This document shows positions 52,576-61,676 of a DNA stretch of 64,000 bases, in pieces. The notes below the pieces were generated by a model. That model saw only the letters and a list, made by a program, of their open reading frames with translations. It was not told the DNA's origin and made no database searches. Source of the DNA: Streptomyces fildesensis (GTDB taxonomy: Bacteria > Actinomycetota > Actinomycetes > Streptomycetales > Streptomycetaceae). The number at the start of each line of letters is the position of its first letter. Position 1 is the stretch's first letter. The stretch lies in the NCBI RefSeq assembly GCF_016107395.1, contig NZ_JAAIKO010000012.1, forward strand, positions 1-64,000, given 5' to 3'. The translations under genes were made by a program, and so were the position numbers.

Positions 52576-53322
52576 CTACCGGGCCCCGGTGTCGCGGCGG
52601 AACAGGGCCGTCCACAGGAAGGGCTCGCCGAAGTACGCGGACTCCGGCGGTTCGTCGTGCATGCGGCGCAGTTCGATCTCCGTCAGGTCGGAGAAGATCC
52701 AGCGCAGGGACTCCGGGGTGTAGGCGAGTCCGCCCTGGAGGCCGGATTCGCGGTAGAAGTCCGTGTCGGGGAGTTCGGAGCCCATGCCGGCCTCGCCGGC
52801 CGCGAAGCACGTCAGGGCGAGATGTCCGCCGGGGGCGAGGGCACGGTCGAGGAGGGCGAGGTAGCTGATGCGGCGGTGGGGCGGCAGGTGGTGGAAACAG
52901 CCCGAGTCGTGGATGAGGTCGTACGGGCCGTTCAGTTCGGCATCCGTGAGGGCGAAGGCGTCGGCGCAGTGGAACCGGATGTCGGCCCCTGCCTCGCGGG
53001 CGCGGTCCTCGGCCCACGTGATGGCGGCGGGGGAGAGGTCGACGGCGTCCACCTCGAAGCCCAGCGAGGCGAGGTGGAGGGCGTTACGGCCAGGGCCGCA
53101 GCCCAGATCGAGGGCGCGGCCCGGAGCGATCAGGCCCCGGTCGAGGTAGGAGGCCAGGCTCTCGTCCGGCCTCGCGACGAAGAACGGCACCGGCCTGGAG
53201 CGGTCCGCGTAGAAGCCGTCCCACCAGTCGGCCGCGCCGGCCGTCCAGCGATCGGCCCCGGGCGCGAACAGGCCGTCCAGGAGCTGCAGAACGTCGTCGA
53301 CCGTGCGTATGTTCCGGTCCAT
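52576..53322 (-). CDS. class I SAM-dependent methyltransferase
   Basis: This 248-residue Rossmann-fold methyltransferase has motif I ALDLGCGPGRNALHLA (near residue 70) and the second-strand acid in VDAVDLSP. IHDSGCFHHLPPHRR resembles thiopurine/tellurite-type methyltransferases. The acceptor is unknown. ATG 53322 follows AAAGGGGG. It may be cotranscribed with the HIT gene downstream (81 nt between). Confidence 0.88.
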   Translation of the reverse strand: MDRNIRTVDDVLQLLDGLFAPGADRWTAGAADWWDGFYADRSRPVPFFVARPDESLASYLDRGLIAPGRALDLGCGPGRNALHLASLGFEVDAVDLSPAAITWAEDRAREAGADIRFHCADAFALTDAELNGPYDLIHDSGCFHHLPPHRRISYLALLDRALAPGGHLALTCFAAGEAGMGSELPDTDFYRESGLQGGLAYTPESLRWIFSDLTEIELRRMHDEPPESAYFGEPFLWTALFRRDTGAR

Positions 53323-53396
53323 CCGGACCCCCTTTCGCGAAGGGCAATCCTATGCCAGAAGACGGTGAAAGGCCAGGTCAGATGGGGTTTTGCGGA

Positions 53397-53441
53397 GGCG
53401 CCAGGGGATGCTCTGCGGGCCCGCGCCGGGGGCCTGGCGCC
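53397..53441. terminator. hairpin downstream of phospholipase C
   Basis: GGCGCCAGG (53397-53405) pairs perfectly with CCTGGCGCC (53433-53441) across a 27-nt GC-rich loop. It lies 128 nt after the phospholipase stop on the minus strand. The rest of 53323-53568 holds no visible gene. Confidence 0.5.
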
Positions 53442-53568
53442 CCTCACCCCCGACCCCGCGCACCCGGTCGCCCACGCCTCCGCCGAAGCCCGTGACGGAG
53501 GCATTCCCCGGCACCCTCAGGTGACTTTCCGATCAGCCCGGAGCCGCGGGTCCGGCGGCTGCGTCGCG

Positions 53569-55506
53569 TCAGTGCACGGTTCCGGCGTACCGCTGGACGA
53601 GCCCGGTGCCGGTGCCGGCCGTGACAGTGACGTCGTAGCGGCCGCCGTCCAGCGGCCAGGTGAGGGTGGTGCGGGAGTTGGGGGCCACCGTAACGGTCTG
53701 CGCGGTGCCGGCGTAGTCGTTCGGGGTGATGGCGAAGGAGACTCCGGTCAGTCCGTCGTTGACGAGGTTCAGGCTGAGGGATGTGCCGAGGGACGCCGTC
53801 ACCGACGGCACCGCGGCGTCGTTCCGGCCGGCGGGGACGACCGTTCCGGCGAAGCGGCGGACGAAGCCGTCGGGGCCGTGCACGGTGAAGTCGTAGCGTG
53901 CGTCGGCCTCCGACGTGACCCACGTGTAGGTCTTCGAGGCGCCCGGGGCGACCGTGAACGGGGTGCCGGCGAAGGTGTACGTGATGTTCGGGTAGACGGT
54001 GTAGTGGAAGCCGGCCGCACCGGCGTTGGTCATGGTGCAGGTCAGTACACCGGTCGCGCGGTCGACCGCGACTTCGGCGCCCGGGGCGTAGGGCAGTCGG
54101 CGATGCGGCCGCGCCGCGGTCTCCTGCGCGGGTACGTACTGGGTGCCGGGGGCGGGCAGGGCGACGGCGGGGAGTTGCGTTCCGGCGTCGGCCTTGGCCA
54201 TCAGCGCGACGGTGTCGGGCAGTTCGGGGATGCTGTAGTCCGGTGTGGTGAAGTCGAAGCAACTGGTGAGGTCGCCGCACACGGTCCGGCGCCAGGCGCT
54301 GATGTTCGGCTCCTGGACACCCGTCACCTTCTCCAGGAAGCGCAGTACGGAGGTGTGGTCGGAGACCTGGGAATTGACGTACCCGCCACGCGACCAGGGG
54401 GAGACCACCCACAGCGGCACCCGGCTGCCCAGCCCGACCGGCCGGCCCTGGGCGAACTCCTCAGGGGTGCCGGGCTCGGGGGTAGGCGGGATCATGTGGT
54501 CGAAGTAGCCGTCGTTCTCGTCGTACATCACCAGGAACACGGTCTCCTTCCACAGCTGCGGATTCGACATCAGCGACTGCAGGGCGGAGTTGACCCACCA
54601 GGCGCCGTAGTCCGGACTCGCGGTGGGGTGTTCGCAGTACACGTACGGCGCGACCAGCCAGGAGACGGTGGGCAGCGAGCCGTCCTTGCAGTGCTGGTCG
54701 AAGACGGTGAGATCGAACTTCGTCATCGCGTTGATGTACCGCGGATCGTTCTTGGCGTAGGTGTGGAACTGCTTGAAGTACGCGAGGGCGTTGTCGCCGT
54801 AGTCCCCGGTCAGATCGTCCTCGGTCGGATTGTGGTAGACGCGCCAGCTGACCTTGGCGGCCTCCAGCCGTTCCGCATAGGTCGTCCAGTCGGTGACGGG
54901 ATTGTCGGCGCTCGCCGTGTTGTCGGTCCAGGGACCGGTGGTGCCGTCCCGGCCCGGTCCTGAGGTGCCGCTCCACAGATAGAGCCGGTTCGGGATCGTG
55001 GGGCCGGCCAGCGAACAGAAGTACGCGTCGCAGAGGGTGAACGCGTCGGCCAGCGCGTACTGGTACGGGATGTCCGCGCGGGTGAAGTAGCCCATGGTGC
55101 GCTCGCCCTTGGCGGCGATCCAGGCGTTCATCGCGCCGTTGTTGACGGCCTGGTGCCCGGTGGAGAAGTCGTGCGGGAGGCCGGCGGCGTTCTGCGCGTT
55201 GTACTTCGACGTGTCCATCCGGTACGGGAGCATGACGCCGCCGTCGGTGCGGGCCGGGTCGGGCTGGCGGAAGACGTCGCCGCCGCCGGGGAACTGCAGG
55301 GCCTGCTTGTCATCGAAGCCGCGGACGCCGTTCAGGGTTCCGAAGTAGTGGTCGAAGGAGCGGTTCTCCTGCATCAGGATGACCACGTGCTTCACGTCGG
55401 CCACGGTGCCGGTGGGGGCCGCGGCCGCGTCCTGGGCGAGACCGACCATGGTGGCCGCGCCGGCGGCGGTGGCCGACAGGAAGGTACGGCGGCTGAGCGG
55501 AGTCAT
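53569..55506 (-). CDS. Tat-exported phospholipase C (phosphoesterase family)
   Basis: This 645-residue non-hemolytic-type phospholipase C cleaves phospholipid head groups outside the cell. It has a twin-arginine signal (SRRTFLSATAAGAATMVGL at 5-23) and a phosphoesterase domain (about 35-445). The domain starts VKHVVILMQENRSFDHYFG, with metal-site Glu47 and Asn48, and contains SPWSRGGYVNS further on. Two C-terminal DUF756 domains follow (about 455-545 and 555-645). ATG 55506 follows GAAAGG. The frame is open upstream to 55767, but that part lacks homology. Confidence 0.92.
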   Translation of the reverse strand: MTPLSRRTFLSATAAGAATMVGLAQDAAAAPTGTVADVKHVVILMQENRSFDHYFGTLNGVRGFDDKQALQFPGGGDVFRQPDPARTDGGVMLPYRMDTSKYNAQNAAGLPHDFSTGHQAVNNGAMNAWIAAKGERTMGYFTRADIPYQYALADAFTLCDAYFCSLAGPTIPNRLYLWSGTSGPGRDGTTGPWTDNTASADNPVTDWTTYAERLEAAKVSWRVYHNPTEDDLTGDYGDNALAYFKQFHTYAKNDPRYINAMTKFDLTVFDQHCKDGSLPTVSWLVAPYVYCEHPTASPDYGAWWVNSALQSLMSNPQLWKETVFLVMYDENDGYFDHMIPPTPEPGTPEEFAQGRPVGLGSRVPLWVVSPWSRGGYVNSQVSDHTSVLRFLEKVTGVQEPNISAWRRTVCGDLTSCFDFTTPDYSIPELPDTVALMAKADAGTQLPAVALPAPGTQYVPAQETAARPHRRLPYAPGAEVAVDRATGVLTCTMTNAGAAGFHYTVYPNITYTFAGTPFTVAPGASKTYTWVTSEADARYDFTVHGPDGFVRRFAGTVVPAGRNDAAVPSVTASLGTSLSLNLVNDGLTGVSFAITPNDYAGTAQTVTVAPNSRTTLTWPLDGGRYDVTVTAGTGTGLVQRYAGTVH

Positions 55507-55790
55507 CGATCGGCCTTTCGGAGCGCGACGGTGGCGATGGCAGCGGCGGCGTCGCAGGGCCGCACAGGAGTGGCGGCGCTCGCGCCCGCAATTCGGCAGG
55601 GGCCGGTCGGGGTGACGACCCATCAGTGATCCACGGCTGGCGTGGAGTATTCCACGCGGGTCCCATGAAAGGAATTCTGGAAAAGGTTTTGGATTCGGTG
55701 TCGAAAAATCCCGCCGGCATTGCGGCTGATTATCCGACCGGAGTTCCCCCGCGGGAGCCGGCCGCACGAGAGGTTTCGTATGCTCGGCCC

Positions 55791-56183
55791 ATGACGGTGA
55801 GCTATGTGATCGACGGCGGCGAGGTCACGGACCTGGAGCGCTTCTGGCAGCTGATCGGCGAGGCGGTGAACGGCCCCGGCGGGTACTTCGGCCGCAACCT
55901 CGACGCGTTCAACGACTGCCTGCGCGGTGGGTTCGGAACACCCGATGACGACGACTTCGTCATCGAGTGGCGCGACCACCAGCTCTCCCGGCAGGCCCTC
56001 GGCTACCCGGAGACCGTGCGGCAGCTCCGCATCCGGCTGGGGCGCTGCCACCCCACCAACCGGGAGCTGGTCCAACGGGACCTGGAGCGCGCCGAGGCGG
56101 AACAGGGCAGGACGGTCTTCGACTGGCTGGTGGACATCATGACGGAGGGTGGCAGGACACCCGAAGTGCTGCGGTTGCTCTGA
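55791..56183 (+). CDS. barstar-family ribonuclease inhibitor-like protein
   Basis: This 130-residue barstar-fold protein shows YVIDGGEVTDLERFWQLIGE, then GGYFGRNLDAFNDCLRGGFG. Barstars bind and block barnase-type RNases; no barnase gene is seen next to it. ATG 55791 has no close ribosome site, but TATGCT lies at 55779-55784, 6 nt before the ATG. A leaderless transcript is therefore possible. The upstream stretch 55620-55740 is notably A/T-rich for this genome. An earlier ATG (55665) is in frame. Confidence 0.82.
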   Translation: MTVSYVIDGGEVTDLERFWQLIGEAVNGPGGYFGRNLDAFNDCLRGGFGTPDDDDFVIEWRDHQLSRQALGYPETVRQLRIRLGRCHPTNRELVQRDLERAEAEQGRTVFDWLVDIMTEGGRTPEVLRLL

Positions 56184-56437
56184 CCGGCCGGATCGCCGCC
56201 GATCGATGCCGGCCAGGGGAAGGATTGAGCCGTTTCGCCGCCTGTGCGGCCTGACGCGGCCCTGCGGGACGTACTGTTCACCTCGGCCTGATCCGCGTCG
56301 CCGCAGTCCGAGTGCGGGTCCGGCGGGCGCCAAGGCGGGCGCTGACAGCGGACGCCGGTGGGGCCGTGAGCAACGTCGGCAACGGGCTTGCTGCGCCCCT
56401 GGGGCGGCGGCCCCGTACGGGATTCCGGGGGGACCCT

Positions 56438-57472
56438 ATGCTGCGCATTCATTTCACGACGGAGGACCTCCAGCGGATAACGCTGGTCCAGCATCCTGAT
56501 CCGCTCTGGGAGATCGTCTGCAGTATCTGCCGCCTGCAGGACCGCGGCGGTGCCGGAACGTTCGGCGCCTGGCGCCGCTCGTCGGCCGGTGAGATGCAGC
56601 GGCACGGGGCGGCGCACCGGGCCGCCTCCATGCTGCGGACGCTGGTCCCGCTGGGCCCGTACTTCCCCGACTTCCTGACTCCCGCGATCTCGTCGCCCGA
56701 TCTGGCCACCTCGGTCGACCGGGTGCTCTCGACACCGCAACGCCGCATCACCGCGGAACTGCAGATGCTCGGTGCGGCCACACCGGCGACATCTCCCTTC
56801 CTGGCGGATCTCGCGCATGCCGGTGCCGGCGCGCTGGCCGCTCTGAAATGGGCTCTGGTCACCTATGAGAAGACGCTCATCGCCCCCGTCTGGGAGCGGC
56901 TCTCCTCGACGGTGAGCGCGGACATCGCGCTGCGGGCCAGGGCGTTGATGACGGGCGGTACGGAAGGACTGCTCGACAGTCTGCGTCCGATGGCGCAATG
57001 GGAGTCGCCGGTCCTGCGGGTCCGCTACCCCGTCGACAAGGACCTCCATCTGCAGGGCCGTGGCCTGCGGCTCGTGCCGTCCTTCTTCTGCCGGCGCGAA
57101 CCCGTCACTCTGGCGGACCCGGGGTTGCCGCCGACTCTCGTCTATCCGGTGGACCGGTCCGCCGGCCCGGCGCAGGACGTGTCCGCGGAGAACCTGGCGG
57201 GCCTGCTGGGACGGACCCGGGCCGCGCTCCTGGCATCGGTCGCCGTCGGCAACTGCCGGTCCACCACGCATCTCTCGGCGGCGATCAGGGTGTCGGTGCC
57301 CACCGCCAGCCAGCAACTCGCCGTGCTGCGTGACGCGGGGCTGATCGTCAGCAGACGCGAAGGAAAGCACCAACTGCACTCGGTGACGCCGCTGGGGCTC
57401 CAGCTTCTCGACGGCCGCGCCATCTCCCTGGCGGGCCACGGCGGTTCACTCCGGGAACCGCACGCGTTCTGA
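56438..57472 (+). CDS. N-domain/ArsR-type winged-helix regulator, copy 2
   Basis: This 344-residue paralogue of the gene at 3652 is alike over its whole length and only one residue shorter. Shared blocks include MLRIHFT, HPDPLWEIVCSICRLQ, PDFLTP, YPVDKDLHL-GRGL and LADPGLPPTLVYPV. The winged helix lies at about 268-330 (TTHLSAAIRVSVPTASQQLA, wing GLIVSRREGKH). It probably binds DNA; the signal is unknown. ATG 56438 follows a GGGGGGA ribosome site. The two copies lie 53 kb apart in the same orientation and have different neighbours, so each probably acts locally. Confidence 0.8.
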   Translation: MLRIHFTTEDLQRITLVQHPDPLWEIVCSICRLQDRGGAGTFGAWRRSSAGEMQRHGAAHRAASMLRTLVPLGPYFPDFLTPAISSPDLATSVDRVLSTPQRRITAELQMLGAATPATSPFLADLAHAGAGALAALKWALVTYEKTLIAPVWERLSSTVSADIALRARALMTGGTEGLLDSLRPMAQWESPVLRVRYPVDKDLHLQGRGLRLVPSFFCRREPVTLADPGLPPTLVYPVDRSAGPAQDVSAENLAGLLGRTRAALLASVAVGNCRSTTHLSAAIRVSVPTASQQLAVLRDAGLIVSRREGKHQLHSVTPLGLQLLDGRAISLAGHGGSLREPHAF

Positions 57473-57554
57473 CGTGGACCGAAGTGGGCGGCAGGGGTGC
57501 GCCGTGTCACGACAGGCAGCGGACACGACAGCGGGGCCAGCGGGGGCCAGCACT

Positions 57555-57586
57555 CGACAACATGCTGTCGATATGACAACATGTTG
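57555..57586. promoter_or_regulatory. operator pair of the PfpI-MarR operon
   Basis: Two direct copies of GACAACATG (starting 57556 and 57575, 19 bp apart) each lie in a palindrome: CGACA-ACATGC-TGTCG (57555-57570) and CAACATGTTG (57577-57586). They abut the start of the PfpI gene. The downstream MarR gene is the natural ligand-responsive repressor. Confidence 0.75.
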
Positions 57587-57589
57587 CGT

Positions 57590-58228
57590 ATGGAGACGAG
57601 AGAGCACGAGACGAAGACGGTGTACGTGGCGGTGTACGACACATGGTCCGACTGGGAGGTCGGGCATGCGATCGCGCACATCAACAGCACGCAGTGGCAG
57701 CGCCGGCCCGGCCGGTACCAGGTGCGGACGGTGGGTACGAGCACGGAGCCGGTGACCACAGCGGGAGGTGTGCGGATCGTCCCCGACGTCGCGCTGGCCG
57801 GGATCTCGCCGCAGGAGGCCGCGCTGCTCATCCTGCCGGGCGCCGGCCTGTGGGACCTGTCGGACGATCTCGCCGCCTTCGGGCGCGCGGCGCGTGATTT
57901 CCTCGCGGCCGGTGTCCCCGTCGCCGCGATCTGCGGTGCGACCGCCGGTCTGGCCCGTGAAGGGCTGCTCGACGACCGTGAACACACCAGCGCCGCGGCC
58001 GAGTACCTCGCCGCGACCGGCTACAAGGGCGGCGACCGCTACCTGGAAGCGCCGGCGGTGACGACCGGCGACCTGATCACGGCCGGGCCGACCGAACCGG
58101 TCGCGTTCGCCCGCGAGATCTTCGCCAGGCTCGACCTCTACGAGCCGCACGTCCTGGACGCCTGGTACCGGCTGTTCGCGCACTCCGACCCGAGCGCGTT
58201 CCCCGTGCTGATGGCGGCCGGATCGTGA
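57590..58228 (+). CDS. DJ-1/PfpI-family protein
   Basis: This protein of about 212 residues in the glutamine amidotransferase-like DJ-1/PfpI superfamily shows TVYVAVYDTWSDWEVGHAIA at the start and nucleophile Cys115 in the elbow AAICGATAGLA. Known members are deglycases, proteases or amidases; the exact role is unknown. The start is uncertain (ATG 57581 or 57590, or GTG at TVYV) because none has a good ribosome site and the operators overlap the region. The stop overlaps the MarR start (GTGA). Confidence 0.82.
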   Translation: METREHETKTVYVAVYDTWSDWEVGHAIAHINSTQWQRRPGRYQVRTVGTSTEPVTTAGGVRIVPDVALAGISPQEAALLILPGAGLWDLSDDLAAFGRAARDFLAAGVPVAAICGATAGLAREGLLDDREHTSAAAEYLAATGYKGGDRYLEAPAVTTGDLITAGPTEPVAFAREIFARLDLYEPHVLDAWYRLFAHSDPSAFPVLMAAGS

Positions 58229-58683
58229 AGGACGGCGAGCTGCTGTCCGGGACGGCGCTGGCCGTCTTCCGGCTCAACGGCCAGTTCCTCGAGGTCTCCG
58301 AACGGATGGCCCGGCCGGTGGGCCTGACCGCGGCATGGTGGCAGGTGCTGGGCGCCGTGCTGCGCGAGCCGCTGCCGGTCTCCGGTATCGCCAGGGCGAT
58401 GGGCGTGACCCGGCAGGGTGTTCAGCGCATCGCCGACCTGCTGGCCGGCAAGGGCCTCGCCGAGTACGTGCCGAATCCGGCCCACCGCACGGCGAAACTG
58501 CTGCGCCCGACCGAGCAGGGACGAGCCGCGGTGCAGCGGATCGGCCCGGCTCACGCGGACGTGGCCGCGCGACTGGCCGACGAACTCGGCCCGGAGGATT
58601 TCGCGGCGACGCTTCGCGTCCTGGAAAGGCTGTCCGAGGCCATGGACGCGGTCGCGGGTGCAGATGGGGACTCGGCAGGGTGA
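58225..58683 (+). CDS. MarR-family regulator
   Basis: This 152-residue winged-helix regulator of the MarR family has the HTH at PLPVSGIARAMGVTRQGVQR and the wing around VPNPAHRTAKLLRPT. GTG 58225 overlaps the PfpI stop by 4 nt, so the two proteins are made together. It most likely represses its own operon through the repeats at 57555-57586. The inducer is unknown. Confidence 0.88.
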   Translation: MKDGELLSGTALAVFRLNGQFLEVSERMARPVGLTAAWWQVLGAVLREPLPVSGIARAMGVTRQGVQRIADLLAGKGLAEYVPNPAHRTAKLLRPTEQGRAAVQRIGPAHADVAARLADELGPEDFAATLRVLERLSEAMDAVAGADGDSAG

Positions 58684-58765
58684 ACAGCGTTGTCGGCCGG
58701 TCACCAGGTCGGCGACCGCCGCCGCGTTCCGGATCGCCCAGGTCGCCTCGTCCGGCGGCCTGACC

Positions 58766-59023
58766 TTATCGGTCGTCGGCCGGCGGCAGACGATGGACCG
58801 CGGAGGGGGACTGCGGGCGCTGTCCGCCACCGCTCGCGATCATGCGGACCTGGCCCGCATCGCTGATCTCGGCGCGGATGATCTTGCTTGCGTCGACATA
58901 GATCGGATATCCGCCCGACCCGATCGCGGTCGTCGCGAAGACCTCGACGACCTGCTGGGCGGGTGCGCCGTCCACCGGAAGAGGGTTGGTGAAGGTGAGC
59001 TCGAAGCCCGCGCGCTCGGACAT
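58766..59023 (-). CDS. DUF6296 family protein
   Basis: This 85-residue protein is of the actinobacterial DUF6296 type: FELTFTNP at the start, VEVFATTAIGSGGYPIYVDA, then IIRAEISDAGQVRMIASGGG. It has no signal peptide and no catalytic motif. Function is unknown. ATG 59023 has GGGAG 6 nt upstream. It may share a transcript with the small chitin-binding-type gene that lies 103 nt upstream on the same strand. Confidence 0.8.
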   Translation of the reverse strand: MSERAGFELTFTNPLPVDGAPAQQVVEVFATTAIGSGGYPIYVDASKIIRAEISDAGQVRMIASGGGQRPQSPSAVHRLPPADDR

Positions 59024-59126
59024 GGCGTACTCCCAACGGTGAGCGATACTTCGACGCTACGACCGCCGCAGGCGGCACGCGACCGCAGCCCGTCGCTGCT
59101 CCCCGTCGGGGACGGCAATGCGGAGG

Positions 59127-59288
59127 CTACGGCTTGTATTCCTGCCATTTCGTGACGGCCGCTTTGGGATTCCACGCCGAATTCGAGGTGTGTGTGGCCA
59201 GGCAGCGGTATTCCTTTCCCAAATACGACACCCGGTCATTCGCCGAATACTGCTTCTTGACTTTCCAGTCCGAAAATCCTGCTGCCAT
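59127..59288 (-). CDS. 53-residue stand-alone CBM5/12-like module
   Basis: The frame from ATG 59288 to TAG 59127 encodes 53 residues that form one chitin-binding-type module. FSDWKVKKQYSANDRVSYLG starts it, EYRCLATHTSN follows, and WNP and WQEYKP end it. These are the aromatic positions (Trp, Tyr, Trp, Trp) of CBM5/12. AAGGGG lies upstream with 9-nt spacing. There is no signal peptide and no catalytic domain. G/C at third positions is about 70%, clearly lower than in neighbouring genes, which hints at transfer, for instance from a phage or another bacterium. Confidence 0.7.
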   Translation of the reverse strand: MAAGFSDWKVKKQYSANDRVSYLGKEYRCLATHTSNSAWNPKAAVTKWQEYKP

Positions 59289-59390
59289 GCGAGGGCGCCC
59301 CTTCACTGGACCGGCTCACTGCCGACCTACCTGGATCTTCCCACGGCGATCCGCCACGCCCCTCCAGGCCATCGGTCCACGGCACCCGAC

Positions 59391-61374
59391 TCAGCGATCG
59401 ACCGGGCCCTGCTGGTCGGCCGTGGCCGGGTGGTTCTGCTGGCCGGGGACGGTTCCGTCGGTGCCGGAGATGTACTGGTCCGCCTGGGACTGGAACATGC
59501 GGTGGTAACGACCGGCCTTGTCGGCCAGGAGTTCCTGGTGGGTGCCCTGTTCCACCAGGAGGCCCTCGTGGAGGACGTAGATCAGGTCGGCGTGCTGGAC
59601 GGCTGCCATGCGGTGCGTCACCAGGACGACCGTGGTGGTCGGCGAGCGGAGCCGGCGGATCTTCTCGAAGCAGGCGATCTCCGCCTCAGGATCCAGCGCC
59701 GAGGTCGGCTCGTCGACGATGATCAGAGACGCGTCGCGATACCGGGTACGGCTGAGCCCGATGGTCTGCCACTGGCCGCCGGACAGTTCCGATCCGCCGC
59801 GGAACTGCAGGGCCAGGAGGGTCTTCATGCCGTGGGGGAGGGCGTTGATGACCGCGTCCGCGCCGGAGAACGCGGCCGCCGCGGCCAGCTGCTCAGGCTC
59901 AGGGACCCGAGCGGGCTTGCCGATCGCCAGATTGGTCTCCGCGGTGAAGGGCCACCTCGCGAAGGACTGGTCGAGCAGCGCGATGTGCGAGAAGACCTGG
60001 TCCCGGTCGGCCTCCGCCAGATCGACCTTGTCCCACAGGATCCGGCCGGCCTGGGCCTTGTGGAGGCCGGCGAGCAGCTTCACCAGCGTGCTCTTGCCGG
60101 ATCCGTTCGTTCCCACCAGCGCCACCACGGTGCCGGCGGAAAGGGTGAGCGAGATGTCGTCCAGGGCGGGCCGCTCACGATCCGGATAGTGGTAGGTGAC
60201 GTGCTCGAAGCGGATCTCGGCCGGGTGCCCGGGTACCGGAACGCCGCCGACGGGAATGGCGCGGGCGGTCGCCTCCACGATGTACCGCTCCAGGTCACCG
60301 GCGTACAGGGACTCCTCATGGAGCCGGTTGACCGAGATTGGCCGATCCGGTCCGTACCGCCATGACCGCGGTACCGGCGACCGCCATGCTCATCCGGCCC
60401 GACAGCAGCAGCCACGCCAGCGTGACGTACGCCAGCAACGACGCGGCGCCCGACAGGGAGGCGGCCAGGAGCTCGGTGGCGGCCTTCTCCTTGGCCAGCC
60501 GCGTCTGCTCCGCCTCCGCGGTTCTGGCCATCTGGCCGAAGTGCCGCAGCAGGAAGCTCCCGACGCCGTGCACGCGGGTCTCCTGGGCGGCGCTGCGGCC
60601 GGTGATCGACTCTCCGATGACCCGGGCGGCACGCTCGTGCTCGATCCAGGCCATGGTGGAGGCGTAGCGGCGCTGGGCCACATGCAGCGCGCCCCACCCG
60701 CGCGGCGCCGCGATCAGCATCAGCAGGAACAGGAGCACCGGGTGCAGCACGGTGAGCACCCCGGCCGCGGCGACCAGGGAGAACGTGCCGTTCAGCGTCG
60801 CCACCATGGCGCTGATCATCTGGCGGGAGGACTGGGCGCCGAACTGCGCGGAGTCCAGCAGCTTGCGGAACGCCCCGTCCTCGACGGCTTCCAGTTCCAC
60901 CCGCTCGGCGTGCCGCAGATACTCCTGGGTGGCCAGCCGCTCGACCTTCGGCTCCAGCCGGCCGGTGCCGGCCGTCGACAGCGACGCCGCCACCGCGCTG
61001 GTCACGGCGATGACCATGCCCACGATCAGCGCCGGCACCGCCGCGCGCACCCGCGCGACCGTGTCCCCGCTCCCGAACAGCGACTGCAGCACCTCGTTGG
61101 TGACGAGCAGACCGACGGCATGAGCCGCACCCTGGTAGATCTCGGCGAGGACCATCGTCAGCATGGCGGTCCGGTCGGCCCGCCAGGCCAGCCGGACGGT
61201 GCTGCCCACCAGCCGCGGTGCCGAGCGGGCCATGGACAGCGCCGACTGCTCCAGCATCGTGAAATCGTGCCGGGCCCATCCGTAGTCGTAGTGCAGTGCC
61301 CCGCCGAACAGCAGCTGTTCGCTGTCGGACACGACCCTCTCGACGGGTCGTGGCCGTCGTAACCACCTCCTCAT
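59391..61374 (-). pseudogene. ABC exporter (TMD-NBD) with frameshift
   Basis: Two adjoining frames form one half-size ABC exporter. The first (ATG 61374 to TGA 60316) has the membrane domain with about six spans. The second (to 59391) has the ATPase with Walker A GTNGSGKST, signature LSGGQ and Walker B LIIVDEPTSALD. The reading frame shifts near 60330: membrane residues GSANLG run into NRLHEESLYAGDLERY in the other frame. A few codons of the usual connector also seem absent. It is either a pseudogene or carries a sequence error. A 24-codon leader frame overlaps its start. Confidence 0.7.
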
Positions 61375-61445
61375 CGCCGCACCGCCCAGGCGTCTGCGGG
61401 GTGGGTGTGCGGCGTCGTGCGGCAGGTGAGTATGGCGCGAGTCAT
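61371..61445 (-). CDS. 24-residue leader peptide overlapping the ABC exporter start
   Basis: The frame from ATG 61445 to TGA 61371 encodes MTRAILTCRTTPHTHPADAW and four more residues. GAAGGA lies 8 nt before the ATG. The stop overlaps the exporter start (ATGA), so translation would be coupled. It holds one Cys, four Thr and no Ser. It may be a coupling leader; a peptide substrate of the exporter is possible but unsupported. Confidence 0.4.
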   Translation of the reverse strand: MTRAILTCRTTPHTHPADAWAVRR

Positions 61446-61676
61446 GGCGGCGTCCTTCGACGGTTCGACGGTTCGGACCGCGCACGGCACTCGCTGATGC
61501 CGTGCGAAGGCCCGGAAGCATCTAGACCTGCCCACCTCCGGTCCGCATCACCGCTCGGCGGACCGATGGACAGAAGCACGCACGGAGCACAGCGGGCGGA
61601 CGCGCGCGATGCGGGGCGCAGTCGAAGGGGTGCCAACACTGCTGCGTGAGGCCGGCACAGCCGTGGCCCGAAGGCC

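Noticed and set aside
52012-54963. Very long open frame (983 codons) on the plus strand.
   Set aside because: It is the antisense shadow of well-supported minus-strand genes (HIT, methyltransferase, phospholipase C), a usual effect of very high GC. It shows no protein family features.
55791-56183. Barnase-barstar toxin-antitoxin pair.
   Set aside because: Only the inhibitor is seen. The neighbours are a phospholipase C and a regulator, with no microbial ribonuclease frame on either side.
59391-61445. RiPP export locus built from the ABC exporter and its leader peptide.
   Set aside because: The exporter is frameshifted, lacks a visible peptidase domain, and no maturation gene is adjacent. 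The leader looks like a coupling device.
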